NCBI RefSeq assembly: GCF_003293595.1
Contig: NZ_CP022162.1
Span: 2,735,432-2,799,431 of the forward strand
From: Microbacterium sp. PM5
GTDB lineage: Bacteria > Actinomycetota > Actinomycetes > Actinomycetales > Microbacteriaceae
Direction: 5' to 3'
Length of the DNA stretch: 64,000 bases
Shown here: piece by piece, positions 10,208 through 18,219 of the stretch
Numbering within the stretch: position 1 is the stretch's first letter
How the letters are laid out: every line of letters begins with the position of its first letter
Notes under the pieces: generated by a model
The model's database searches: none
What the model was told of the DNA's origin: nothing
The model's input: only the letters and a program-made list of their open reading frames with translations
Made by a program: the position numbers and the translations under genes

Positions 10208-11872
10208 TCAGGAGTTCACGCGAATGATCTCCTGCTGGTACGGGGCGATGACGTCGCCGGAGATTCGGCAGTCCAACAGCAGGAAGGGCCGGTCGGATGC
10301 CGGGACCTGCACCCACCGCGCGAGCTCGTCGAGGTCGGCGAGCGTGCGCACGACGACACCTCGAGCCCCGACCGCGGAGGCGAGACCCGCGAAGTCGACC
10401 TCGGGGATCAGCATGGGCTCCCGGGCGAGGCCCTGCAGGCCGTACAGGTTGATCTCGGCGCCGTACGCGGCGTCGTTCCACACGACGGCCAATCCGCGGC
10501 CCGCCGCCACGCGCACCGCGGATTCCAGATCCGACAGTGCCATCAGTCCGCCGCCGTCGCCGGTGGACAGCACGATGGTGGCCTCCGGCCGAGCCCGGGT
10601 GGCGCCCGCGACCGAGGGGAATCCCAGGCCGATCGACTGGTACGCGGTGCCGACCATCATCATGCGGTCGGGCGAGGCCACCGACCAGTACATGTTCGCC
10701 CAGCCGAGGAAGTGGCCGCCGTCGGTGACGACGACGCGGTCGCGGGTGGAGGGTGCGCTCTCGAGCAGCTCACCGATGCGCTCGGCGACCGACCGTGGGT
10801 CGAGACGGCCGTCGGGCGCCAGGGGGTCGCCGCCGTCGCGGGCGCGCAGCGCGGCGATGTCCACGCGCTCGCGCCAGCCGCTGGGCGCGGCATCCCTCGT
10901 CGCCAACTCGTCGCAGAGGGCTTCGGCGACGAGGCGTGCATCGCCGCGGATGAAGCCGCCGACGTGCGGGTGCGTCGCCGCGGGGGCGATGTCGACCTGC
11001 ACGACGCGGGTGCCCGGGGCGAACAGGGCGCCGAAGCGCATCGTGAACTGGTTGAGTCCCGCGCCGAAGACCACCGCGACGTCCGCCGTCGAGATCAGCT
11101 CCATGGCGCCGTCGGCGCCGAACCCGCCGGTGACCCCGAGGTCGAACTCCGGCCGAGGGAACATCCCGCGACCCAGCGCCGTGGTCGCCGTGACGGCGCC
11201 CGTCGCGTCCGCCAAACGCCCGAGAGCATTCGCGGCGCCCGAGATCCACGCGCCGCGACCCGCGATCAGCACCGGACGCTCCGCGGCGGCCAGTGCGGAG
11301 GCCAGGTCGGCGATCGCCGCACGTGCGAACGGGGAGGGGGCGATCGGCGCGGGCAGTGTCGGCTGCGGCGCGGCCGGCACCGAGCCCGCCTCGAGCTTGG
11401 CGACGTCGTAGGGGATGGCGAGCACCGTCGGCACGCGATAGGCCAGCGCGTGCTCGATCGCGATGACCGTGGTGGCCGCCGCATCGGCCCGTCCGACGGT
11501 GTACGTGCGCGCGCCCACCGCCGAGGCCAGGGCGATCTGGTCGACGTCCCACGGACGGGGGCCCGACGTCGGTTCGTCCCCGACGACGAGTACGAGCGGC
11601 ACGTGGGCCTGCACCGACTCCGCCAGGGCGGTCAGCGTGTTGGTGAAGCCGGCACCGTAGGTGGCGGTCGCGGCGGCGAGGCGTCCGCTCGCCCGATGAT
11701 AGGCATCCGCTGCGACGACCCCGCCCGCCTCGTGGCGCACGGCGGTGTAGTGCACGTCCGTGGAGCGCTCCAGGGCGTCGAGGAAGTGGGCGTTGCCGTT
11801 TCCCATCACGCCGAAGACGTGGTCGATGTGAGCGGCAAGGGTCTGGGCGACGTGCGCAGAGACGGTGGACAT
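10208..11872 (-). CDS. Thiamine-diphosphate-dependent enzyme, acetolactate synthase-like
   Basis: 554-residue ThDP enzyme of the acetolactate synthase / benzoylformate decarboxylase superfamily. It has an N-terminal Pyr domain with the catalytic glutamate in VRHEAGG, a central domain, and a C-terminal PP domain with the ThDP/Mg motif GDGGGLMALSDLESAV ending near WNDAAYG. It probably decarboxylates or ligates a 2-oxo acid. No IlvN-type regulatory subunit or isoleucine/valine genes lie nearby, which argues against housekeeping acetolactate synthase. It is transcribed alone and divergently from the winged-helix gene. The ATG (MSTVSAH) follows a GGAGG-like site. The substrate is unknown. Confidence 0.8.
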   Translation of the reverse strand: MSTVSAHVAQTLAAHIDHVFGVMGNGNAHFLDALERSTDVHYTAVRHEAGGVVAADAYHRASGRLAAATATYGAGFTNTLTALAESVQAHVPLVLVVGDEPTSGPRPWDVDQIALASAVGARTYTVGRADAAATTVIAIEHALAYRVPTVLAIPYDVAKLEAGSVPAAPQPTLPAPIAPSPFARAAIADLASALAAAERPVLIAGRGAWISGAANALGRLADATGAVTATTALGRGMFPRPEFDLGVTGGFGADGAMELISTADVAVVFGAGLNQFTMRFGALFAPGTRVVQVDIAPAATHPHVGGFIRGDARLVAEALCDELATRDAAPSGWRERVDIAALRARDGGDPLAPDGRLDPRSVAERIGELLESAPSTRDRVVVTDGGHFLGWANMYWSVASPDRMMMVGTAYQSIGLGFPSVAGATRARPEATIVLSTGDGGGLMALSDLESAVRVAAGRGLAVVWNDAAYGAEINLYGLQGLAREPMLIPEVDFAGLASAVGARGVVVRTLADLDELARWVQVPASDRPFLLLDCRISGDVIAPYQQEIIRVNS

Positions 11873-12011
11873 GGGGCCTCCGAGAGACGAAACGGTGAAG
11901 GGATGCCGTATGTGTCTCGCGTGCCCCTTTTTCGAGCACCGAACGCCGCGTCGCGTCCGGACCAGTCGAGTATACGAGGCGCGTGTCGGCGGCGGCGGGC
12001 AGGATGGGACC

Positions 12012-13079
12012 ATGGTCCCCGTCCGCGTCCGCGCCGCGCGTCTGGTGAGCCATGCGCTCGCCGAGCCCACGGCGGATCTCGTCGGCGCGGCGCGTCGGCT
12101 CGCGGCGACGCAGGCGCAGGAGTTCTGGGCGGGGCGGTGGGCCCTCGGCATCCGCACGGCGGGGGAGCCGACACTCACCGACGTCGACCGGGCCTTCGCC
12201 GCCGGAGGGCTCGTGCGCGCCTGGACCCAGCGCGGCACCCTGCACATCGTCGCGGCAGAGGATCTCGGGTGGATTCTGGCGCTCACCCGGGACCGACAGC
12301 TGCGGCAGGCCGCCGGCGTGCACCGCAACCTCGGGATCGACGCCGAGACGATCGTGCGTGCGGAGCGCGCGGTGCGGCCCGCGCTCGCCGGCGGCAACCG
12401 GCTCACGCGTGCCGAGGTCGGCGAGGCGATGACGGCGGCCGGCATCGACGTGGCGGGCTCGCGCGGAAACCACCTGCTGTCGGCGATCGCGCTTCGCGGC
12501 GGCGCCGTGTTCGGTCCGGTCGTGCCGCGGGACGGTGGGATCACGCGGGAACAGTACGTCGTCGCCGCCGACGAATGGCTGCCGGATGCCGCGGCCCCCG
12601 CCGAGCCGCTGGGGGAGCTGCTGGTCCGCTATCTCGGGGGGCACGGCCCGGCGACGCTCGAGGACTTCCGCTGGTGGGCGGGCCTGCCGCTCGGGCTCGC
12701 CCGGGCCGGTCGCGAGGCCGCGGGGGAGCGCGTCGTCGAGGGGGAGGACGCGCTCCTCGCCGTCGCCGGTGCGGGTCCGGAGATCGAGGCGCCACCGGCC
12801 GAGGTGCTCGCCCTGCCTCCGTTCGACGAGTACTACCTCTCGTACGCGGACCGCTCGCTCGTATGCCCGCCCGCGCATCTCGCGACGATCGGGCCCACCC
12901 TCAACGGCCTGGTGCGTCCCGTGCTCGTCGCCGCGGGTGAGGTCATCGGAACGTGGCGGCACTCGACGGCGGTGGGCCGGCACCATCTCGATCCCCTCGC
13001 CGAACCCTTCACCGCCGGGGTCGAAGCGGGCGCCGTCGACGTGGCGCTCGCGCGTTTCGCGAGGTTTCTGCGCGCGTGA
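12012..13079 (+). CDS. Winged-helix DNA-binding domain protein, AlkZ/HTH_42-like
   Basis: 355-residue protein of the HTH_42 (winged helix DNA-binding) superfamily, which includes the AlkZ and YcaQ/AlkX DNA glycosylases that unhook alkylation lesions and crosslinks. A QAQ triplet at residues 34-36 (in AATQAQEFWAG) matches the position and pattern of the QxQ catalytic motif described for AlkZ-type enzymes, and the conserved WTQRGTLHIV segment follows. The start is the ATG in MVPVRV; an open frame extends about 49 codons upstream but that stretch has no ribosome-binding site and overlaps the divergent gene. Activity as a glycosylase is inference; many family members are uncharacterised. Confidence 0.72.
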   Translation: MVPVRVRAARLVSHALAEPTADLVGAARRLAATQAQEFWAGRWALGIRTAGEPTLTDVDRAFAAGGLVRAWTQRGTLHIVAAEDLGWILALTRDRQLRQAAGVHRNLGIDAETIVRAERAVRPALAGGNRLTRAEVGEAMTAAGIDVAGSRGNHLLSAIALRGGAVFGPVVPRDGGITREQYVVAADEWLPDAAAPAEPLGELLVRYLGGHGPATLEDFRWWAGLPLGLARAGREAAGERVVEGEDALLAVAGAGPEIEAPPAEVLALPPFDEYYLSYADRSLVCPPAHLATIGPTLNGLVRPVLVAAGEVIGTWRHSTAVGRHHLDPLAEPFTAGVEAGAVDVALARFARFLRA

Positions 13080-13082
13080 CGG

Positions 13083-13139
13083 TTCGGGGTCGCCTCTGGG
13101 CGTTCCCGAGTGGCATGGGCGACCACACGCGACCCCGAA
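13083..13139. repeat. Long-loop inverted repeat between convergent genes
   Basis: TTCGGGGTCGC and GCGACCCCGAA are perfect 11-bp arms separated by a 35-nt loop. The repeat fills the 66-nt gap between two convergent genes, where a bidirectional terminator would be expected, but the loop is far too long for a normal intrinsic terminator. It may be an interspersed palindromic element. Confidence 0.6.
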
Positions 13140-13145
13140 GCGGGG

Positions 13146-14462
13146 TCAGGCGAACAGCCCCGCCCCGACGTACGAGCCCTCCTCGGCTCCCGGGGGAATG
13201 GCCCACAACCCCGAGCCGATGTGGCGGATGTACTCGCTCAGCAGATCCCTCGACAGCGCACGCTGCAGGGCGATGAACTGCGCGGGAGAGCGTTGGTACG
13301 CGAGGAAGAACAGGCCGGCGTCGAGTCGTCCGAGATCGGTGTTGCCGTCGACGTAGTTGTAGCCGCGGCGGAGGATGCGGATGCCCTTGTTGAGGTCGGG
13401 ATGGGCGAGGCGCACGTGGCTGCGGGCGTCGATCGCGGGCTGGCCCGTGGCGCCGACGGCGGAGAAGTCCGGCGCTGTCTGCTCCTGCCCGCCCGAGAGC
13501 GGCGCGCCGTGCGCCTTGTCACGGCCCGTGATGCGCTCCTGCTCGCTCAGACGCACGCGATCCCACGTCTCGATGAGCATCGCGATCTTGCGCGCCACGA
13601 GATAGGAGCCGCCCACGAGCCAGGCCGGTTCGTCGCCGTCGCCGACCCAGACGTGCTGATCCAGCGCCGCCTGGTCGTCGGCGAGGATGTTGGCCGTGCC
13701 GTCCTTGAACCCGAAGAGGTTGCGGGGCGTGGCCTGATCGGCGGTCGTCTTCGACGTCTTTCCGAAGCCGAGCTGCGACCAGCGCAGCCGTGCTCGGCCG
13801 AAGGCGATGCGGCTCAGATTGCGGATCGCGTGCACGGCGACCTGCGGGTCGTCGGCGCAGGCTTGGATGCACAGGTCGCCGCCGGTGTGATCGGGCTCCA
13901 GGTCGTCGCTGAGAAACGCCGGCAACGCGGTGAGCAGGGCGGGCCGACGGTCGGCGAGTCCGTAGCGGTCGGTGCCGTCGACGGCCGTGAACAGGGTCGG
14001 TCCGACGCCGAACGTGATCGTCAGCCCGTTCGCGGCAAGGCCCAGCGCCTCACCGGTGTCGTCCGGCGGCGCCTCCGGCGAGCCTCCCACCGCGCCGCTG
14101 GCCGACACATCGAGGCCCTGGGTCATCCGCGCCGCCGCGTAGGACCAGTCCTGGAGAAGCTCGATCAGATCCTCGCGGGTGGTCCCCGCCATCATGTCGA
14201 ACGACGCGAAATGCAGATGGTCCTGCACGGGCGTGGTGATGCCGGCCTGGTGCGCGCCGTAGAACGCGTAGGGCGACGCCGCGCCGGCGGCGCCGCGCGT
14301 GCGGCCGACGGCGACGCCGGCCGCCGCTCCGGCTCCGGCGCCGACGGCGAGCCCGGCCGCACCGACACCGGCCGCGAGGCCCAGCAGGCCCCGTCGGCTG
14401 AGACCGGCGCGCGGCGCGGGCTCGAGGCGGTCGCCGCCCGCGAGAGGTCCGTCGGTGCTCAC
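13146..14462 (-). CDS. efeB: Deferrochelatase/peroxidase EfeB, Dyp-type
   Basis: 438-residue heme-dependent dye-decolourising peroxidase of the EfeUOB iron system. It is exported by the Tat pathway: the twin arginine is in LSRRGLLGLA (RR at 23-24), followed by a hydrophobic stretch to about residue 52. The Dyp signature GFKDGTANI is at 251-259 with catalytic Asp254. EfeB is proposed to oxidise ferrous iron or extract iron from heme for uptake by EfeO and EfeU. The start is GTG, overlapping the efeO stop by 4 nt (GTGA), so it is the third gene of a tightly coupled operon. Confidence 0.94.
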   Translation of the reverse strand: MSTDGPLAGGDRLEPAPRAGLSRRGLLGLAAGVGAAGLAVGAGAGAAAGVAVGRTRGAAGAASPYAFYGAHQAGITTPVQDHLHFASFDMMAGTTREDLIELLQDWSYAAARMTQGLDVSASGAVGGSPEAPPDDTGEALGLAANGLTITFGVGPTLFTAVDGTDRYGLADRRPALLTALPAFLSDDLEPDHTGGDLCIQACADDPQVAVHAIRNLSRIAFGRARLRWSQLGFGKTSKTTADQATPRNLFGFKDGTANILADDQAALDQHVWVGDGDEPAWLVGGSYLVARKIAMLIETWDRVRLSEQERITGRDKAHGAPLSGGQEQTAPDFSAVGATGQPAIDARSHVRLAHPDLNKGIRILRRGYNYVDGNTDLGRLDAGLFFLAYQRSPAQFIALQRALSRDLLSEYIRHIGSGLWAIPPGAEEGSYVGAGLFA

Positions 14463-15688
14463 TGCAGGATGGTGGACGTCAGCTTGGACAGCGGCTCGGC
14501 CAGCGCGTTGATCAGGTCGGTGAGCTCGCGCTTGTCGGCCTCGCTGAGCTGCCGGTAGTTCACGAAACCGGCGCTCAGCGAGCCGTGGCGCGCGAGAGCG
14601 GCCTCAAGGGCGGCGTAGCCGCTGTCGATCCGACCGGCGAGCTCCGTTCCGGTCGCGCCGGAGGAGACGGCGAAGTCCTTGACGAGCGAGAACGCCATCT
14701 TCGATCCCTCGACATTGGCCGCGAAATCGTACAGGTCGGTGCCGCTCCACCAGTCCTCTTCGCCGCTGATCTTGCCCGTGGCCACTTCGTCCAGCAGAGA
14801 GATCGCGCCGTTGGAGATGCCGCCGATGCCCTGCGCGTCGAGCGCCTTCTGGAACTCATCGCCGTGCACGTACGCGTTGAGCTCGCCCACGTCTGCGATC
14901 AGCTTCGCCCCGTAGGTCGCGCGCTCGGCGGGCGTCGAGGGCGCCCAGTCCTTCCACGCCGGGGTTGACCCGTCGGAGTTGAGGGCATCCTGCGCCGGAA
15001 CCCAGAGGTCCTTCTCGATGCGGTGGAAGCCCGTCCAGTCGAGTCCCTCCGCGACGGCATCCACCTCGCGGTAATCGATGCGGGGGTCGAGATCGCCCAG
15101 CGACTCCGCCACGGGTTCGATGCGCTCGTAGAACGCCCGCGTGGTGGGGAAGAGGCTCCGCGCCTTCTCATCGTCGCCGGCCTCGTAGGCGCTCACGAAG
15201 GTCGCCACGGCCGGGACGAGCTGTTCGACCTGATCCTTGACGAACGACGCGTACAGATCGACGGCCTTCTGTTTCTGCGCGGCGTCGTCGCCCGTGGCCG
15301 TGACGGCGTCGCCCGTGACCGTGAAGGCGGTGCGTCCGATGCCCTCACCGACCATGCCGGGCTTGCACAGGGTGACGTAGTCACCGGGCTGGGCGACGAC
15401 GGTGAGGGTGCGTGAGGCGCCGGGGGCGATGTTCTCGACCTCGCCGACGATGCGCAGACCGTCGGAGGCGAGGAGATAGAACTCCGTCACCTGCGAGCTG
15501 GCGTTGGTCACCGCGAACGCGAGCGTGCCGCTGGTGGCGGTCGCGGTCGACACCGTGCACGCCGTGTCGGTGGAGGTGACGGTCAGGGCGTCGGACGCGG
15601 CGACGTCGGTCTTGGCGACGCAGCCGGCCAGCACGAGGGCGGTCGCGCCGAGCGCGGCGACGGCTCCCCAGGTGCGTGTGCGGGTCAT
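14459..15688 (-). CDS. efeO: Iron uptake lipoprotein EfeO (cupredoxin + M75 peptidase domains)
   Basis: 409-residue extracytoplasmic iron-binding component. It is a lipoprotein with lipobox LVLAGC (Cys23). Residues about 30-125 form the EfeO-type cupredoxin domain, and the rest is the imelysin/M75 domain with its HxxE motif (HRIE in TGFHRIEKDLW). It presumably delivers iron to the EfeU permease. The ATG is preceded by AAGGAG and overlaps the efeU stop by 4 nt. Both domains are present, so this is the full-length form. Confidence 0.93.
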   Translation of the reverse strand: MTRTRTWGAVAALGATALVLAGCVAKTDVAASDALTVTSTDTACTVSTATATSGTLAFAVTNASSQVTEFYLLASDGLRIVGEVENIAPGASRTLTVVAQPGDYVTLCKPGMVGEGIGRTAFTVTGDAVTATGDDAAQKQKAVDLYASFVKDQVEQLVPAVATFVSAYEAGDDEKARSLFPTTRAFYERIEPVAESLGDLDPRIDYREVDAVAEGLDWTGFHRIEKDLWVPAQDALNSDGSTPAWKDWAPSTPAERATYGAKLIADVGELNAYVHGDEFQKALDAQGIGGISNGAISLLDEVATGKISGEEDWWSGTDLYDFAANVEGSKMAFSLVKDFAVSSGATGTELAGRIDSGYAALEAALARHGSLSAGFVNYRQLSEADKRELTDLINALAEPLSKLTSTILQ

Positions 15689-16629
15689 GATGCTCCTTGG
15701 TGGTGGGAGAGGTCCGCGTGGTGCGGAACCGACGTGAGGGGTGCGGATGCCGAGGCCCGGGCGGGCCGGCGACCGAGTCCCCGGACGAAGAGGGTGCCGA
15801 CGACGGCCATGTACAGGGCCCAGGCGATGACCTGCAGCCACGACATCTGCGGCATGAAGCCGACGGTGGCCTGCAGGATCGCGGCGAGGGGGCTTCCCGG
15901 CGGGATCGTCGCCGAGAGGTCGAACGCCCAGCCGAAGGGGAAGGCGGCCGCGCCGACGGCGACCGTGCCGCCGACGAGGGGCGCCAGGGCGGAGAACGGA
16001 CCGGGAAGGGCGCCGGCCTCTTGCAGATCGTGGATCGCGTACGCCAGCACCCCGGCGGCGACGATCACGAGGAATCCGCCGGTCCAGCCGAAGAAGACGC
16101 GGAGGTCGAGTCGCACCATTCCCCGGGCGAGGAGCCAGCCGAGCACGACGGCGGTGGCGAGGCCGAGCAGTGCGCCCAGAAGAGCCGACGGCGTGTCGCC
16201 GAAGGACTGCACCATCGACCACAGCAGGAGGGTCGTCTCGATGCCTTCGCGGGCGACGGACACGAATCCGATGAGGACGATTCCCCAGAGACCCCCCGTC
16301 GCGAGCGCCCGATCGACGCCGCCCTCGAGCGTCTTCTTCATCGTGCGGGCGGTCTTCTGCATCCAGAAGATCATCCAGGTCACCATGCCGACGGCGACCA
16401 GCGAGAGAAGCCCCCCGATCAGCTCCTGTGCCTCGAAGGTGAGGGCGTAGGCGCCGAAGGTGAGGATCGCGCCGATGCCCACGGCCAGCGCGATGGCGAG
16501 GCCCACGCCGACCCACAGTCGCGGCAGGACGTCGCGACGATCGATACGGCGGAGATAGGCGACGAGGATGCCGACGACGAGAGCGGCTTCGAGGCCTTCG
16601 CGGAGGCCGATCAGGAAAGTGGCGAGCAC
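15685..16629 (-). CDS. efeU: Ferrous iron permease EfeU (FTR1 family)
   Basis: 314-residue, roughly seven-helix membrane protein and first gene of efeUOB. Both FTR1 iron-binding motifs are present: REGLEAAL at residues 10-17 and REGIETTL in the middle, each holding the REXXE signature. It imports iron released or oxidised by EfeB and EfeO. The start is a GTG only 25 nt downstream of a DtxR-type iron box, so transcription should be repressed in iron-replete cells. Confidence 0.93.
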   Translation of the reverse strand: MLATFLIGLREGLEAALVVGILVAYLRRIDRRDVLPRLWVGVGLAIALAVGIGAILTFGAYALTFEAQELIGGLLSLVAVGMVTWMIFWMQKTARTMKKTLEGGVDRALATGGLWGIVLIGFVSVAREGIETTLLLWSMVQSFGDTPSALLGALLGLATAVVLGWLLARGMVRLDLRVFFGWTGGFLVIVAAGVLAYAIHDLQEAGALPGPFSALAPLVGGTVAVGAAAFPFGWAFDLSATIPPGSPLAAILQATVGFMPQMSWLQVIAWALYMAVVGTLFVRGLGRRPARASASAPLTSVPHHADLSHHQGAS

Positions 16630-16654
16630 GAGCGCTTCTTCGGAAGAGGGGAAA

Positions 16655-16675
16655 GTGAGGTTAGGCGAACCTCAC
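16655..16675. promoter_or_regulatory. DtxR/IdeR-type iron box upstream of efeUOB
   Basis: GTGAGGTT and AACCTCAC form a perfect 8-bp inverted repeat around AGGCG. The central part, GAGGTTAGGCGAACCTC, closely matches the actinobacterial DtxR/IdeR consensus (TTAGGTTAGGCTAACCTAA type). It sits 26 nt upstream of efeU, so iron-loaded DtxR bound here would block transcription. Confidence 0.85.
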
Positions 16676-16743
16676 AAACAGCGAGCGTACACCCAACCGC
16701 GCCACCCCACCACGCGCGTCCGCTGCTGCACGCGCGTGCACGC

Positions 16744-17442
16744 TCACCGGGCCAGGCGCGGATCGCTCGACGGGTCGGCGTACGTCGGCGGGCACCCGTT
16801 CCTGCCGGCATCCGGTCGCAGTTCGACGTGCCACGGCTCGTTGTCGTACACCAGGCACAGCCCGAACGCCGGACCGTGACGGGCGATCCAGTCCTGCGTG
16901 CCGCTGCCGTCGAGGTCGGCGGCGGCGCCCTGCACGTGCAGGGAGGTTTCGGCCGTCGCGACCCACCGCGCCGCGCGCTCGCGCGAACCGTACTGGCTCA
17001 CCGCCTGCGACAGCAGCGACTCCTGCTGCGCGGGCGAGCGCCAACCGCTCGTGACGAAGAAGCTGACGCCGTCGGCGTAGGCCTGGGTGCTCGCGCGCTG
17101 GAGGGCGTCGAGGAGTGCGGGATCCATCCGCGAGATGCCCGGGTACTGCGTGTCGAACGGGGTCACGCCCCAGGGCAGGTAGCCGTCGGCGACGGACGTC
17201 GCCGCATCGGTGGGGGCATCCGTCTCGCCGAGGCTCGGCGCAGACGACGACGTCGACGAGTCCGACATCGACCCGCGGGACTCCGCGGGTGGCAGGTGCG
17301 TCAGCGGGTCTCCGAGCAGCAGCATCAGCACCGTGGCGGTGACCAACACGAGAGCTGCGGTCATCCCGGCGGCGAGAAGCCATCGCCGGCGGAGGTGGTG
17401 GGCAGAGGGGGCCGTGGGCGGAGTGGAAAGGTGACGTGCCAT
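16744..17442 (-). CDS. Membrane-anchored D-alanyl-D-alanine carboxypeptidase, VanY-like (M15B)
   Basis: 232-residue protein with one N-terminal membrane helix (about residues 21-43) and an outward Ser/Thr-rich linker. The peptidase domain carries the M15 zinc site: SLHVQGAAAD gives ligands H169 and D176, and EPWH gives catalytic E202 and ligand H205. It should trim the terminal D-Ala from peptidoglycan stem peptides. It is divergent, 87 nt away, from a response-regulator/kinase pair resembling VanRS, which makes regulation by that pair likely. No VanHAX genes are visible, so this alone does not indicate glycopeptide resistance; cell-wall remodelling is the simpler reading. Confidence 0.87.
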   Translation of the reverse strand: MARHLSTPPTAPSAHHLRRRWLLAAGMTAALVLVTATVLMLLLGDPLTHLPPAESRGSMSDSSTSSSAPSLGETDAPTDAATSVADGYLPWGVTPFDTQYPGISRMDPALLDALQRASTQAYADGVSFFVTSGWRSPAQQESLLSQAVSQYGSRERAARWVATAETSLHVQGAAADLDGSGTQDWIARHGPAFGLCLVYDNEPWHVELRPDAGRNGCPPTYADPSSDPRLAR

Positions 17443-17529
17443 GTGGGCGAGTCAAACGCGGAGGCCGTTGCGGGAGCGTCGCCGAAATCCGATACGCCGA
17501 CGATATGCGTGGCCTCCTAGCATCGAAGA

Positions 17530-18219
17530 ATGCGCGTGCTGGTCCTGGAGGACGAACCCCTGCTGGCCGATGCGATCCGTGACGGGCTGCGCCTGGAAGC
17601 GATCGCGGCCGACCTCGCGGGCGACGGCGATACCGCGCTGGAGTTGCTGTCCTACACCGACTACGACGTCGCCGTGCTCGATCGCGATGTTCCGGGGACA
17701 TCGGGAGATGCGGTCGCGGCGTCGATCGTGCAGGGCGGCACGGGGGTGCCGATCCTCATGCTGACCGCCGCCGACCGGCTCGACGACAAGGCGTCGGGAT
17801 TCGAGCTGGGCGCCGATGACTACCTCACCAAGCCGTTCGCGATGCGCGAGCTCGTTCTGCGGCTGCGCGCCCTCGAGCGTCGTCGCCGACGGGTGCGCCC
17901 ACCCGTGCGCGAACTCGCCGGCATCCGCCTCGACCCCTTCCGTCGTGAGGTGTACCGCGACGGTCGCTATGTCGCGCTCACTCGCAAGCAGTTCGCCGTC
18001 CTGGAGGTGCTGCTCGAAGCGGGCGGCGGCGTCGTCAGCGCCGAGGAACTGCTCGCACGCGCCTGGGACGAGAACGCCGATCCTTTCACCAACGCGGTCC
18101 GCATCACGGTGTCCGGTCTGCGTCAACGGCTCGGTGGTCCCGCCGTGATCGCGACGGTCTCCGGCGTCGGCTATCGCGTCGAGGTGCCGGCGTCCGACGC
18201 TGAGGCGGAGGGGAGGTGA
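17530..18219 (+). CDS. OmpR-family response regulator
   Basis: 229 residues: receiver domain (1-118) with acidic pocket E7/D8, phospho-acceptor D51 (in AVLDRD) and the conserved lysine in LTKPF, then a winged-helix Trans_reg_C domain ending in SGVGYRVEVP. It forms a two-component pair with the kinase that overlaps its stop by 4 nt (GTGA). It is divergent from the VanY-like peptidase, a probable target. Confidence 0.92.
   Translation: MRVLVLEDEPLLADAIRDGLRLEAIAADLAGDGDTALELLSYTDYDVAVLDRDVPGTSGDAVAASIVQGGTGVPILMLTAADRLDDKASGFELGADDYLTKPFAMRELVLRLRALERRRRRVRPPVRELAGIRLDPFRREVYRDGRYVALTRKQFAVLEVLLEAGGGVVSAEELLARAWDENADPFTNAVRITVSGLRQRLGGPAVIATVSGVGYRVEVPASDAEAEGR

Noticed and set aside
3393..11411. 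Very long open frames (about 970-1050 codons) on the opposite strand or other frames of the real genes
   Set aside because: They follow from the GC-rich third positions of real genes, have low-complexity Arg/Ala/Gly/Asp content, cross gene borders and show no domains.
10208..11872. Housekeeping acetolactate synthase ilvB
   Set aside because: No ilvN or ilvC neighbours, and the sequence is a more distant ThDP-enzyme relative.
16727..16740. TGCACGCGCGTGCA palindrome as a regulatory site
   Set aside because: It is a short CG-alternating stretch just past the peptidase stop, of a kind expected by chance at this GC content.
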